A stretch of DNA of 24,418 nucleotides. Origin: a virus. A program made the translations under genes and the position numbers. A model generated the notes under the pieces. That model made no database searches. It had not been told where the DNA came from and saw nothing but the letters and a program-made list of their open reading frames with translations. The DNA lies in IMG/VR virus record IMGVR_UViG_3300009173_000077, positions 1-24,418 of that record. One strand, written 5' to 3'. Positions 15,606 through 23,690 of the stretch are shown here, in pieces (the stretch's first letter is position 1; every line of letters starts with the position of its first letter).

Positions 15606-17462
15606 TTATTTAAATTTTGCTAAAGCTTTTAATGCTTCTTTATGTTCTGCTTCTGCTTCTTCTTGAGTCATACCAGTTGTTGCTGTTTGAAATCTTATTA
15701 ATAAATCTAATAATTCCTGAGCATCATCTGCTTTATGAAAACCTTCCTGACTACTCCACCCACCTTCAAGAAATCTATCTATAGACGCTAAGGCTTCTTC
15801 CTTTATATATTTCAGATTATCGGGGTTTTCCAACATCTGGTCATTAAATACTTTAGTATTATGTGCTCCGTAATTATGCTCTTGAAGCCTATTAGTAAGA
15901 GCATCTTCGCCAACTTCATCCATTTCATCTTTCATGCGGAGATAGGAGACCATTGATTTTTCCCTAGTATCAAAGAGAGCCTTTTTTCTAGCCTTATCTG
16001 TCATCTCTACAGTAGACTTAGCAGATATATGTTCTTGCGTATCTCCGAGATTACTCTCTATTTCGGCTTCGTGACCAAACTTAGTCTTTCCTTCTGCCTC
16101 AAGCCATTTATCGTATTCTGGTCCAAGGTCTAAATTAGCAATCTCAGTTGGAGAAAGATTATTATTTTTTGCAAAAGTTTTTTCTAGTTCTATAAAATTG
16201 GCTATTCTCATCTCAGGGGATACCCCTTGATTCATATCATGGAAAGTTTGAAGCATCTCAGGGAATGCTTTCATGCTTTTTATCGCAGTTTTAAAAGAAG
16301 CCTGTGGGTCTCCCATAAAAACACTTTCTAATTTGTCATCTTTTATTCTACTATATTCTGCGTAGTTAAATTTAAAATTCTCCCATGCAACTGGAGATGT
16401 TTCACCCAATAATCTATCTAAATTATAGTCCCCCTCTTCGTTCCCAGAATATTCCATTATCTTATCGTACATTTGAACAGGGTTTTCTATACCAGCCATT
16501 ACCTTAACAAGAAGACCTAACTCTTTTTTCTGGTTAGGCGAAAATTCATAGTCTTTCTTGCTACTTGATTTATTCTTTTCTATATACTCTACAAGGTCGT
16601 CAAAGTCTCCAGGTTCTTCAAGCGTAAACTGTGACATTATTATTTGACCTTGAGTGGCGATAATCGCCTGAGAAGGCATCAACAACCTAGTAGTAGCTTC
16701 AAGAGCAGCTCTCTCCCTATCAGCAGGGTCATGTTCTGCAAAAGTAAACTTAGCCCCATAGCTTTGATTCCACCCAAGCCCCTTCATTTCTTTACCAGTT
16801 ATTGTCGATACGTATGTGTCGCCTTCTGCTGTTTGAGCCATCCCCATAAAATCTTTAAACTCTGGACCTTGTAATATCTTATTTTCTCCAGCAAATTCTA
16901 ATTCTCTTTCCTTGAGTATTCTTCCTTGATTTTCAAGTTCGAGGAGTTTACTTTTAATAATTGCACTTTCATTTTCATATACTTGAGCATTCGCCATATT
17001 AACACCAGCTTGCCTCCCTGTTGACTCAAATATATCGTAACTAAGATTTTCTAAATTTGAAGTCATGTGCAACTGTTCTTTACTAGCCCCGAATTTTAAT
17101 AGAGAATCCTCTAGTCTCATCATATCTTCCCTGCTATCTTTCACCTTACCCAAAGATACATTGTATCGTATACCAGCGGCTGTTTCTTTACTCTTTAACT
17201 CAGCCATTTTTATATCACGTTCAAGGTCATACTCCTTCCTAGCCTTATCTAGTAATAATGACTGAGCGTTTCTCTCTTTCTCCAACTCAAGTGTAAAATT
17301 TCTATTTTTTTCATCTCTAAATTCAGCCCTTCTCTCAGCAGCCAATTTAGCCTCTCTATCTTTCGCATTTTCATTTATCTTAAAAGACAGGTCGAAAAGA
17401 TTATCCATCGCCTCCCCAAAAACGCTTTTACTGTAATTAATTGTTCTAAGTCTTGGGCGCAT
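15606..17462 (-). CDS. Probable internal virion or ejection protein with N-terminal coiled coil (618 aa)
   Basis: Residues of about 30-95 form a long charged helix (EAKLAAERRAEFRDEKN and LELEKERNAQSLL) typical of a coiled coil. The remainder is acidic, largely helical and has no Cys-based or catalytic motif I can name. The frame is open to an ATG at 17474, but I prefer the ATG at 17462 because GGAG lies six bases before it; both overlap the end of the Hint-domain gene. It sits between that gene and the giant protein, with a 7-base gap to the latter. Position, length and composition resemble the middle ejection protein of podoviruses (in the sense of T7 gp15), but that is inference from order, not sequence match. 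Confidence 0.85.
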   Translation of the reverse strand: MRPRLRTINYSKSVFGEAMDNLFDLSFKINENAKDREAKLAAERRAEFRDEKNRNFTLELEKERNAQSLLLDKARKEYDLERDIKMAELKSKETAAGIRYNVSLGKVKDSREDMMRLEDSLLKFGASKEQLHMTSNLENLSYDIFESTGRQAGVNMANAQVYENESAIIKSKLLELENQGRILKERELEFAGENKILQGPEFKDFMGMAQTAEGDTYVSTITGKEMKGLGWNQSYGAKFTFAEHDPADRERAALEATTRLLMPSQAIIATQGQIIMSQFTLEEPGDFDDLVEYIEKNKSSSKKDYEFSPNQKKELGLLVKVMAGIENPVQMYDKIMEYSGNEEGDYNLDRLLGETSPVAWENFKFNYAEYSRIKDDKLESVFMGDPQASFKTAIKSMKAFPEMLQTFHDMNQGVSPEMRIANFIELEKTFAKNNNLSPTEIANLDLGPEYDKWLEAEGKTKFGHEAEIESNLGDTQEHISAKSTVEMTDKARKKALFDTREKSMVSYLRMKDEMDEVGEDALTNRLQEHNYGAHNTKVFNDQMLENPDNLKYIKEEALASIDRFLEGGWSSQEGFHKADDAQELLDLLIRFQTATTGMTQEEAEAEHKEALKALAKFK

Positions 17463-18465
17463 AAATTGCTCCATTTCTAAGGTTTTTCTCTCTTCGGAAG
17501 GTGTTATTTAAGATATTATTATCACCAAGCCCAGAAACCACATACCCATTGGCGATATAATTATGAGAACTTCCATGTATATCATGGGCATCTACTTCTA
17601 GATTAAAGTAATTGTCAATGTATTTTTTAACAATCTTAATGTCGGCTTTTGATTCTTTTATCTCAGACCAATTCCCATTAAAGAATATTGGATGATTAGG
17701 TGTTCCCTCAAGGACACCTCCAACAATAGCGACTTTTACATCTCTATAAACGGGGTGTATTAAACTCTCAGTAACAACTCCTGGGGTGAAGGATTTTGTC
17801 TTTTCATCGAAAGTTAAAATTAAATCACCTTCAATAATGTCTTGTATTTCCCTTTCACTACCATCAGACATAAATATCTTTGTTCCTTCTACAAAACAAT
17901 CATATGTTTCTGTCCATCCCATTGGACCAAACACCCAATCCTGTCCATCATTATCTGTCCAAGTATCCCCATTGTATGGGGTTCCAGAGTATCCAGATGG
18001 AGTAAATTCTGGTCCATTAGGGTCAGTACCATCATCACCATCATTATCATCATCATCATTATTACCAGCATTTGGGTCGTAATTCTCATTAACTGTCGTA
18101 TCTCCAGCTAGAATAGAATCACTTATTGTTCCCATATTCTCGTCAAGCCATTTAGTTTTATTCTTATATTGTCCATACATAGTATCATCTAAGTTCATTC
18201 CAACTTGTGCATTAGCCCCATCACTTAGTTTCTTTTCAAGCTCAGTCTTAGCCCCCATTGTCTCGAATCCTTTCCCAGTTTGATTTATCTGAGCATTATT
18301 CATCGTAAGGCTGTCTTGTATTAATGATTTATTTCCAGAGAAACTTCCCCAAAGATTTTTATCAGAAGATTTATCGTAATCAAAAAGAGTTCCACTAACT
18401 TCGCTATCTAAATTAAAACCAGCCTTAAGGTCTGATAAACTTGTATTTACATCATCATATGGCAT
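17446..18465 (-). CDS. Virion-region protein with C-terminal Hint (intein-like) domain (339 aa)
   Basis: Three parts are visible. Residues 1-130 are a soluble Ser/Thr/Asn-rich region. Residues 131-175 are an Asp/Gly/Pro-rich linker, followed by a Trp-rich patch (DWVFGPMGW). From Cys190 on is a Hint domain: CFVEGTKIFMSDGSE (block A), TPNHPIFF (255-262, block B) and HNYIANGYVVSG (301-312, final block). Hint domains drive N-S acyl shift and self-cleavage or splicing. Here the final block ends VVSG instead of the usual HN plus nucleophile, so full splicing is unlikely; cleavage before Cys190 or covalent transfer to a partner is possible. Start ATG 18465 has a weak AAGG upstream. Its 3' end overlaps the next gene. 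Confidence 0.88.
   Translation of the reverse strand: MPYDDVNTSLSDLKAGFNLDSEVSGTLFDYDKSSDKNLWGSFSGNKSLIQDSLTMNNAQINQTGKGFETMGAKTELEKKLSDGANAQVGMNLDDTMYGQYKNKTKWLDENMGTISDSILAGDTTVNENYDPNAGNNDDDDNDGDDGTDPNGPEFTPSGYSGTPYNGDTWTDNDGQDWVFGPMGWTETYDCFVEGTKIFMSDGSEREIQDIIEGDLILTFDEKTKSFTPGVVTESLIHPVYRDVKVAIVGGVLEGTPNHPIFFNGNWSEIKESKADIKIVKKYIDNYFNLEVDAHDIHGSSHNYIANGYVVSGLGDNNILNNTFRREKNLRNGAIYAPKT
17530..17898 (-). other. Hint domain coding region
   Basis: Encodes residues 190-312 of the 339 aa protein. It is about 123 residues long, typical of a minimal Hint domain with no homing endonuclease insertion. The nucleophile Cys190, the Thr-x-x-His of block B (Thr255, His258) and the HNY of the last block are present. 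The penultimate His and terminal Asn needed for C-terminal cleavage are replaced by Val-Ser-Gly. About 27 residues follow the domain. Confidence 0.85.
18030..18063. repeat. ATC/ATT trinucleotide tract encoding an Asp/Asn-rich linker
   Basis: A run of CAT/ATC/ATT triplets (plus strand) that reads as GAT/AAT/GGT codons on the minus strand and gives the NNDDDDNDGDDG segment at residues 135-146. It is a low-complexity, probably length-variable linker that separates the N-terminal part from the Hint domain. Confidence 0.75.
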
Positions 18466-18492
18466 TGTATTATACCTTTTTTATATTTAGAA

Positions 18493-19422
18493 TTAACCCT
18501 GACCGCTTCCAGGTGAATTATATGTAGCATTAAATGCATCAGGGTTAACTTCGAATGAGTCATTATTTTCAGCATAACCCCTAGCGTTCATTATGAGTTG
18601 ACTTGCATTAGTCCCAGTTTTTACTGCATTCTTCCCTTTATCAAATAAGTTGAGAGCCTCCTTCGCTCCTGAAACATCGAGTCTTCTTAACGCTTCTGGA
18701 CTAAGACCCTTTCCTTGAACCTTCTTATCTACTGCTTTTCCAATAAGTGCCTTCCCTTTATTCCAAACTTTGCCCTTGCTATCGGTTTTTGCACCTTTTC
18801 CTATTACCTTTACTGCATCTTCTCCTGCTCCCTTCCCCCATCTTGCACCTAACTTTTTGCCCCATTCAGCCGTATCTCCCCCAAACTTCTTTGCCCCTTC
18901 TAACGGTGTTTGTTTTGCGAATAGAGTAGTGCCATCTGCAGCGGTACCAGCAACCTCAGCACCATATTTTGAAGCAGAGTTTGCAAAATTATAAGCAGTC
19001 CAAGCGTCCTTACCAGCATCTACCCACTGATTCTTGTCAAAATCTTTATCAAACTGTTCTCTATCCTCATTTATTTGTTTAGCGTCATCTTTAAAATAAT
19101 TAATATCATCTACGTTTATGTCATCTGGTCTATCGTATTTATCAGCGTGCGCTTCTCCAAGTTCATTACCAACCCTACTGCCTATACCAGCAGCTCCAGC
19201 TATAACAAGAGCCGAGCCTCCAGTAAGAAAAGCTGCCGCCCCTAACCCAACAGCACCAAAAAATCTCCCAAGCCCAGATTTCCATGATAATTTATCTTTA
19301 TAAGTTTGGTCTTCGGCTTGGGATTCCTCTAACTTATCTGCATTAGACCTCATCGCCACAGATTGATTTAGTTTAGCCTGCGCTCTCGATGTTCCTGTGT
19401 TTTTATTTGGGTCTGGTGGCAT
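18493..19422 (-). CDS. Small probable internal virion or ejection protein (309 aa)
   Basis: A Gly/Ala/Lys-rich protein with one clear hydrophobic segment at residues 54-82 (GAVGLGAAAFLTGG and ALVIAGAAGIG), after a polar N-terminus rich in Gln, Asn and Lys. The remainder is charged, with many Lys-Gly pairs (KGKVWNKGKALIGKAVDKK). This layout resembles the smallest ejection protein of podoviruses (in the sense of T7 gp14), which forms a channel in the outer membrane, but no sequence family is recognised. AAGGA seven bases before the ATG at 19422 supports the start. An 83-base gap with a hairpin precedes it, so it may begin a separate transcription unit. Confidence 0.83.
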   Translation of the reverse strand: MPPDPNKNTGTSRAQAKLNQSVAMRSNADKLEESQAEDQTYKDKLSWKSGLGRFFGAVGLGAAAFLTGGSALVIAGAAGIGSRVGNELGEAHADKYDRPDDINVDDINYFKDDAKQINEDREQFDKDFDKNQWVDAGKDAWTAYNFANSASKYGAEVAGTAADGTTLFAKQTPLEGAKKFGGDTAEWGKKLGARWGKGAGEDAVKVIGKGAKTDSKGKVWNKGKALIGKAVDKKVQGKGLSPEALRRLDVSGAKEALNLFDKGKNAVKTGTNASQLIMNARGYAENNDSFEVNPDAFNATYNSPGSGQG

Positions 19423-19463
19423 AATGAGTTCCTTACAGCTTATAAATTTTAGATTTGGATACT

Positions 19464-19497
19464 ATAGAATATATGAATTTTAACTGGCATATTCTAT
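19464..19497 (-). promoter_or_regulatory. Perfect 9-bp inverted repeat in the gap before the ejection genes
   Basis: In the only late-block gap of more than 80 bases apart from that at 23438-23530, ATAGAATAT (19464-19472) and ATATTCTAT (19489-19497) form a 9-bp stem with a 16-base loop. On the minus strand it is followed by AT-rich DNA (TATAGTATCC and AAAATTTATAAGC) and then the start of the 309 aa gene. No T-run follows directly, so a terminator is less likely. A hairpin promoter, processing site or mRNA-stability element are possibilities. Confidence 0.4.
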
Positions 19498-19505
19498 CTT
19501 TAGTA

Positions 19506-20183
19506 TTAGGTATCATAGGTCACCTCAACTACAACATTCATATTGTCAACTTGTCCTGAAATATTACCAGCACCTTGCCTTTCGGAATACATTGTTAATA
19601 CATCACCAGCAACAAAATTATCTATTCCCCTCGCCTGTACTTTACTATTCTTGTGACCCGTAGCATTAGTACCAAATTCAAGGCTTGTCTTAAATTTAGA
19701 AGTCCCATTTAACATTGCATGCGCCATGTTAGTTAATGCCCCTCCCTGATTGACTACATTAACTGAATTAAAACACATTGATATTCCAGTTATAGAGCCA
19801 GGTCTAATCATTACATACCCATTGGTAGCTGTCATTAATGTTCCATCATTGTAACTTAAATATTTAGTTGATGTAAACGCAGTCGACTCCCCAGCATCAA
19901 AATATGCACGTTGACCAATTAAATTACCTTTTACGGTTAAGTCTCTACTAAATTCAGCGTTTCCATCAACTTTTAAATCTTTTTCAATAGTTTCATTACC
20001 ATCTCTAGTAAAATTCACCCACCAAAGTATACCCTTTTGCCTCCTGAATAAAGAAAGTCCCTTATTTTTTCTAAGAGCAATTAATTCTTCTCCATCTGTA
20101 ATGGTACTTTTAGACGGAGTTCCATCTTTGAAGGCGATATTTGCTCTTTGAGTATTCCTACTTCTCCTTAAAGAACTATCCAT
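19506..20183 (-). CDS. Probable tail fibre-like structural protein (225 aa)
   Basis: The middle part has short beta-repeat units (KDLKVDGNAEFSRDLTVKGN, residues of about 68-87), the xLxVxGN pattern common in phage fibres and adaptors. The C-terminal part is rich in Gly, Thr, Asn and Val and predicted beta, suggesting a trimeric globular or fibre tip. The N-terminus is basic (MDSSLRRSRNTQRAN). The ATG at 20183 overlaps the stop of the 851 aa gene (TAATG), so the two are coupled. It could be a receptor-binding protein, a short fibre or a decoration protein; the beta repeats favour a fibre. Confidence 0.8.
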   Translation of the reverse strand: MDSSLRRSRNTQRANIAFKDGTPSKSTITDGEELIALRKNKGLSLFRRQKGILWWVNFTRDGNETIEKDLKVDGNAEFSRDLTVKGNLIGQRAYFDAGESTAFTSTKYLSYNDGTLMTATNGYVMIRPGSITGISMCFNSVNVVNQGGALTNMAHAMLNGTSKFKTSLEFGTNATGHKNSKVQARGIDNFVAGDVLTMYSERQGAGNISGQVDNMNVVVEVTYDT

Positions 20184-22738
20184 TATACACCAGACTTTAC
20201 AATCGTCTTTTTTGCTCTATAATAAACCATAATTTCATTTATATCTATAGTACCAGAACTTGGGGGCTTAATCCTGAATTGTATTGATTGACATGATAAC
20301 GCTGCTGTTGGCTTAAAAACAGCTACTCCCCAATTGGTATGAACCGCTAAAGTAAGTGAATCAAAAAGATTAGAACCGAAAGTGCTATTTTGCATTCCTC
20401 CATTCTTATTTACATATCTAGCAGTTAATATATCTGCTTGAGTAACACTACTTTTATAACTGATAGCAACCTTATATATCTTCTTCATATTATTTGGTAA
20501 GTCAAAATCAATATATTTAGTCACCATCTCCGTAGAATTAGCAACAGATTGAGGCGAGTAATATCTTATATCACAAGTAGTACCAGCACCAGCCTTAGAT
20601 GTGGCTATGGCTAATTCACCATCTCCATCTAAAATAAAATTAGAATAAATCCTATCTGTAAAAAAATTAGTTGCGTCATTAAGCAAAGACCAACTTCCAG
20701 TTTTTGTATCATAGCAATATACATAATTATTAGAAGTCCCAGTGCAATCTTTCAAAATTAGTATTTGTTTATACTTAGGAGAATACCCAATTATGCTATC
20801 TACTGTATAAAAATCTCTCCAAGACTGCCCATGCTCAGAGCTTGAACTGTAAACAGATACAGGGTCTAATTTATTGTCTATTAAATTTTGTATCTGGTCT
20901 CCATTATAAGCCCAACAACCAGCATCGTTCACCCAAATTACGCCATCTTCAGTCCTAAAAACAGCTCCAGAATGCTTAATCCCTTTATGTTTAAATGTTT
21001 TCTCCAAAAACCAAGCTGTGGGAGATGGATTTGCTATATTTAAAACAAATAAGGTGTTATGCTTAAATGCTAATAATCTATCTCCATATTCAACTAATTC
21101 AACATATTCCTCAGCGTCTCCCTTTACTACATCTATAAAATTGTACGATGGGAAAGTATCATATTTACCTATTTCGCTATACATGATTCTATCACCATAT
21201 TTTTTAGTAGAGCCAGATGCTGCGTCATAAATACTGACATTTGCTATAAAAACCCTTCTACTAGCAACGCAGGCAGTTTTCCAACTATCTCCAGTTGCCC
21301 CCAAGGAAATAGAATCCAAATCTGATGGAAATCCATTTATAGATTCATAAGTATCAGCATTTTGCCTTACAGAAGTTGATGTTAAAGTGTAGTGTTGATT
21401 AATAGTGCCTGTAACGAACCAAGAAGAATTAGTTGATGTAACTTTATAATCAGAAGATAAGGATGTTTTAACCCCTTTAGCAAAATCTGCCTCAGCCAGA
21501 AAACTCCACGACTCATCACTTTCGCCAATCTCTGGTCCCCTAGCTCTACAATACAATCTAGCCCCACTCATCCTAGAATCAAACGGACCAAGAGTTTTTG
21601 CAGTTATTTTAACCTGCTCACCATGTGCTACAGTAAATTCACTATTGGCGGCTACAGCATTACTAAAAGCGTATAATTGAGATTCTTGGTCTCCGTCATA
21701 TATATGAGAGGATGCCAATTCATAGCTTCCTTCAACCCAAGTACTCTCATTTTCGTTTGAGCCTGGGGCGGACATGACAATTTCCCAATGAATTTTACCT
21801 GCCCCAGTAGGATAAGCAGCTGAATTCAAACCATAGCTAGGTTTTGCTAAGGTATTATCTTTAACTTCCCACCCAAGATACCCGTCTTGGTTAAAGTGAG
21901 TTCTTTCTATAAAACCATACCACTTAATTTTCCCTTGATTTAAAAAATTTGAATCAGATACTCTTAATGCCAAATCTGCATAATAATAACGAGGTTTGAA
22001 AGAGCCGTTGATACCATCATCAACGACAGCTGTTTGTATGCCATCAGTTGCCCAAAGTGAAGTCTGTGAGTTCCAAAACTTTATATGATGGCTGCTAGCT
22101 GACGAACTTGACGCAACATTTGGCTTAATCCAAATGTTCTCACCCAATCTTGGAACTTTTGTCCATGTAACATGACCGTCATCGACACCAGTTACAGAAA
22201 CACTTTCGTATATATGTTTAAGAGTTGGGCTTAATTTATGTACATAAAGTACAATACCAAATCCAAAATCAATACTTCTTTTTCTTACTATAGTATATAC
22301 ACCATTATTACTTCCACCATCAACTTCCGAATTAGATACCTTGACCTTATCTCCTACACCAAATAAAGCATAAAATACTGGGTCTTTAGTAGCCATGGAA
22401 TTGGTAAAATCGTCACCATCAGCCCAAACTAGTCCCCCCCAATGAGGATAGTATTCAGCACTACCTGTCGTCGGGTCTGTTGTCGTCCCTGATATTTGGG
22501 CGCTTAAAGCCCTGTCGCTTTCAAAATAAAATAATCCGTAACCAGCTTCGTGAGAAGTATCATCTCCCGTTAAATTAGAAAGAGTATAATCCGTAAATTT
22601 CCCAGCTGTTCTTAAAGCCCCCTGCTTATCAAACATGAAATTACTAGATGATGCTACTTCTTGGTCGGCAATATCCCTAGAGTCTTTAACATTGTTAATT
22701 CCTACAAATTCATTAAGCGTGAAAGTTTTTCTTGGCAT
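20183..22738 (-). CDS. Large tail hub / stabilisation-like protein, probably beta-propeller (851 aa)
   Basis: The N-terminus has the pattern FVGINNVKDSRDIADQEV, then SNFMFDKQGALRTAGKF. A G-I-N-N...D...N...G...R.G arrangement of this kind is seen at the start of podovirus stabilisation or tail tubular proteins (P22 gp10-like and relatives). The body is rich in Tyr, Trp, Ser, Thr and Gly with repeated short beta strands and several Trp-containing turns (WVNDAGCWAYNGDQ, KTGSWSLLNDAT), as in beta-propeller-like tail proteins. No enzyme motif is visible. The ATG at 22738 overlaps the peptidase stop by one base. A tail spike or host-recognition protein is an alternative. The assignment is by pattern, without a family match. 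Confidence 0.85.
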   Translation of the reverse strand: MPRKTFTLNEFVGINNVKDSRDIADQEVASSSNFMFDKQGALRTAGKFTDYTLSNLTGDDTSHEAGYGLFYFESDRALSAQISGTTTDPTTGSAEYYPHWGGLVWADGDDFTNSMATKDPVFYALFGVGDKVKVSNSEVDGGSNNGVYTIVRKRSIDFGFGIVLYVHKLSPTLKHIYESVSVTGVDDGHVTWTKVPRLGENIWIKPNVASSSSASSHHIKFWNSQTSLWATDGIQTAVVDDGINGSFKPRYYYADLALRVSDSNFLNQGKIKWYGFIERTHFNQDGYLGWEVKDNTLAKPSYGLNSAAYPTGAGKIHWEIVMSAPGSNENESTWVEGSYELASSHIYDGDQESQLYAFSNAVAANSEFTVAHGEQVKITAKTLGPFDSRMSGARLYCRARGPEIGESDESWSFLAEADFAKGVKTSLSSDYKVTSTNSSWFVTGTINQHYTLTSTSVRQNADTYESINGFPSDLDSISLGATGDSWKTACVASRRVFIANVSIYDAASGSTKKYGDRIMYSEIGKYDTFPSYNFIDVVKGDAEEYVELVEYGDRLLAFKHNTLFVLNIANPSPTAWFLEKTFKHKGIKHSGAVFRTEDGVIWVNDAGCWAYNGDQIQNLIDNKLDPVSVYSSSSEHGQSWRDFYTVDSIIGYSPKYKQILILKDCTGTSNNYVYCYDTKTGSWSLLNDATNFFTDRIYSNFILDGDGELAIATSKAGAGTTCDIRYYSPQSVANSTEMVTKYIDFDLPNNMKKIYKVAISYKSSVTQADILTARYVNKNGGMQNSTFGSNLFDSLTLAVHTNWGVAVFKPTAALSCQSIQFRIKPPSSGTIDINEIMVYYRAKKTIVKSGV

Positions 22739-23127
22739 TAGTCACGAATCTCTACATGAACTAGGTCATCAAATTTATTATCTGCTATCTCTCCATCAGA
22801 GTCCCAGTCACCACCCCAACGAATTTTTAACCCTAATTGCTGACCTATACCTCTAATCATTCCACCCATATAATGAAATCTTTCTCTGTCTTCCCAGTCT
22901 ATGGGGTATGGGGCAAGGTCTACTGCTTTGCCTTCCATATGCCTTGAATATTTAACCTTCGTTGCCCCTTTTTCAAGGAGTTCAGCTTGTCTTTCTTTGC
23001 TCCTAAGCCCCTCAATAATAGTAACATCCATAATCTTAATTAATTCATTAAGGACACTAACCACTCTCTTGTCAACGCCAGAGAGTCTCTCTCTTGACCT
23101 TTTGCCAAATCTGTAATGCTTAGGCAC
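22738..23127 (-). CDS. Endolysin: M15-family zinc peptidase (L-Ala-D-Glu or D-Ala-D-Ala type)
   Basis: A compact 129 aa enzyme predicted to cut peptide cross-bridges of the host cell wall at lysis. It shows the M15 core: IEGLRSKERQAELL (38-51), then SRHMEGKAVDLAP (61-73) with zinc ligands His63 and Asp70, and DLVHVEI (121-127) with His124 as the third ligand and Glu126 nearby. There is no signal peptide or wall-binding domain, so release would depend on a holin. The start is GTG at 23127, overlapping the previous stop as TAGTG, a coupled start. It directly follows a cluster of small membrane proteins, consistent with a lysis cassette. Confidence 0.92.
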   Translation of the reverse strand: MPKHYRFGKRSRERLSGVDKRVVSVLNELIKIMDVTIIEGLRSKERQAELLEKGATKVKYSRHMEGKAVDLAPYPIDWEDRERFHYMGGMIRGIGQQLGLKIRWGGDWDSDGEIADNKFDDLVHVEIRD

Positions 23128-23285
23128 TACTTAAAGCTGTCCATCGCTTTTTTAATTTTAGCAACCATTTTATCGTCTTCCTTAGAAGGAGTCATTTTTA
23201 CTATAATATCCAATACTATAATAATAAAACCCTTCGTCCCATGTTTTTTTATTTTACGCTTAATATAGCTCGAAAGCATACTCAT
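23127..23285 (-). CDS. Small holin-like membrane protein with PSxxDD motif (52 aa)
   Basis: Short product: a basic N-terminus (SYIKRKIKKHGTK), one hydrophobic stretch (GFIIIVLDIIVKM, about 19-31), then TPSKEDDKMVAKI and a Lys-rich amphipathic helix. The P-S-x-x-D-D-x-x-V pattern after a membrane stretch recurs in the next gene upstream, so the two may be paralogues. Its ATG overlaps the preceding stop (ATGA). A holin or holin regulator is plausible by position just before the endolysin; the function is inferred. Confidence 0.75.
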   Translation of the reverse strand: MSMLSSYIKRKIKKHGTKGFIIIVLDIIVKMTPSKEDDKMVAKIKKAMDSFK

Positions 23286-23437
23286 TTTGAACCTTCCTTT
23301 TTTAGCATTTTAGTTAAACCCTGAAATACGACATCAACAAGAATATCGTCTTTATCTGATGGGGAAAGCTTTACTATCTTCTCTAGACAGAAAAAAACAA
23401 CTAAAACCATTTCCCAATTTTCACTTAACCATTCCAT
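23282..23437 (-). CDS. Small holin-like membrane protein with PSxxDD motif (51 aa)
   Basis: Starts at ATG 23437 with a strong AGGAG seven bases upstream (23444-23448). Residues 9-20 form a short hydrophobic stretch (EMVLVVFFCLEK), followed by LSPSDKDDILVDV and a Lys-rich end (KMLKKEGSK). Small phage proteins with a membrane helix and then P[ST]xxDD are often found in lysis clusters as candidate holins. It overlaps the next gene by four bases. It has one Cys. Family assignment is by pattern only. Confidence 0.78.
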   Translation of the reverse strand: MEWLSENWEMVLVVFFCLEKIVKLSPSDKDDILVDVVFQGLTKMLKKEGSK

Positions 23438-23459
23438 TTACTGCTCCTTTTATTAAGTC

Positions 23460-23526
23460 GAGTATGCCTCAGCCCTACAGAGATGACGAGACGGGGAGGA
23501 TAATAGGACTAATAGGAGGCATACTC
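23460..23526 (-). promoter_or_regulatory. 11-bp perfect inverted repeat upstream of the 51 aa lysis gene
   Basis: GAGTATGCCTC (23460-23470) and GAGGCATACTC (23516-23526) form a perfect 11-bp stem around a 45-base loop, in a 93-base non-coding gap. The loop is unusually G-rich on the plus strand and contains a repeated CCTATTA on the minus strand. The stem ends 23 bases before the start of the 51 aa gene. With no T-run, it could be an RNA processing or attenuation element controlling lysis timing. Confidence 0.5.
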
Positions 23527-23530
23527 AACA

Positions 23531-23689
23531 TTATCTTTTGCCCGTAATTCTTTTAATTCTTTTAATTTTCAAATATAAATATACAATATTCATAATTGCT
23601 ATTGCTATACCAAGTACATAGGGAAGGAAATCAGTGAATACTGCTCCCATTCCTAAAAAACTTGCTCCGCTTACTTTTAGACTATCCAT
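23531..23689 (-). CDS. Small membrane protein (52 aa)
   Basis: The ATG at 23689 begins one base after the stop of the preceding gene. The product has a Gly/Ser N-terminus (DSLKVSGASFLGMG), a hydrophobic region of about 20 residues (TDFLPYVLGIAIAIMNIVYL) and a very basic tail (KIKRIKRITGKR). This resembles a single-pass membrane protein with a positively charged cytoplasmic end, as in small holins. No strong ribosome binding site is visible; coupling to the upstream gene is likely. The family is not recognised. Confidence 0.72.
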   Translation of the reverse strand: MDSLKVSGASFLGMGAVFTDFLPYVLGIAIAIMNIVYLYLKIKRIKRITGKR

Positions 23690-23690
23690 A

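Noticed and set aside
18001-18063. Triplet tract as a possible CRISPR or direct-repeat array
   Set aside because: It is a simple codon repeat encoding Asp/Asn in a linker, with no spacers.
23474-23531. Minus-strand 18-codon frame starting in a TAATG overlap after the 52 aa gene
   Set aside because: Too short, Pro/Ser-rich and uninformative, and lying inside the stem-loop gap.
23464-23547. Plus-strand 27-codon frame with a hydrophobic end (GRIIGLIGGILNIIF)
   Set aside because: It has no ribosome binding site, opposes all surrounding genes and coincides with the inverted repeat. A longer frame from 23359 covers the 51 aa gene on the other strand.
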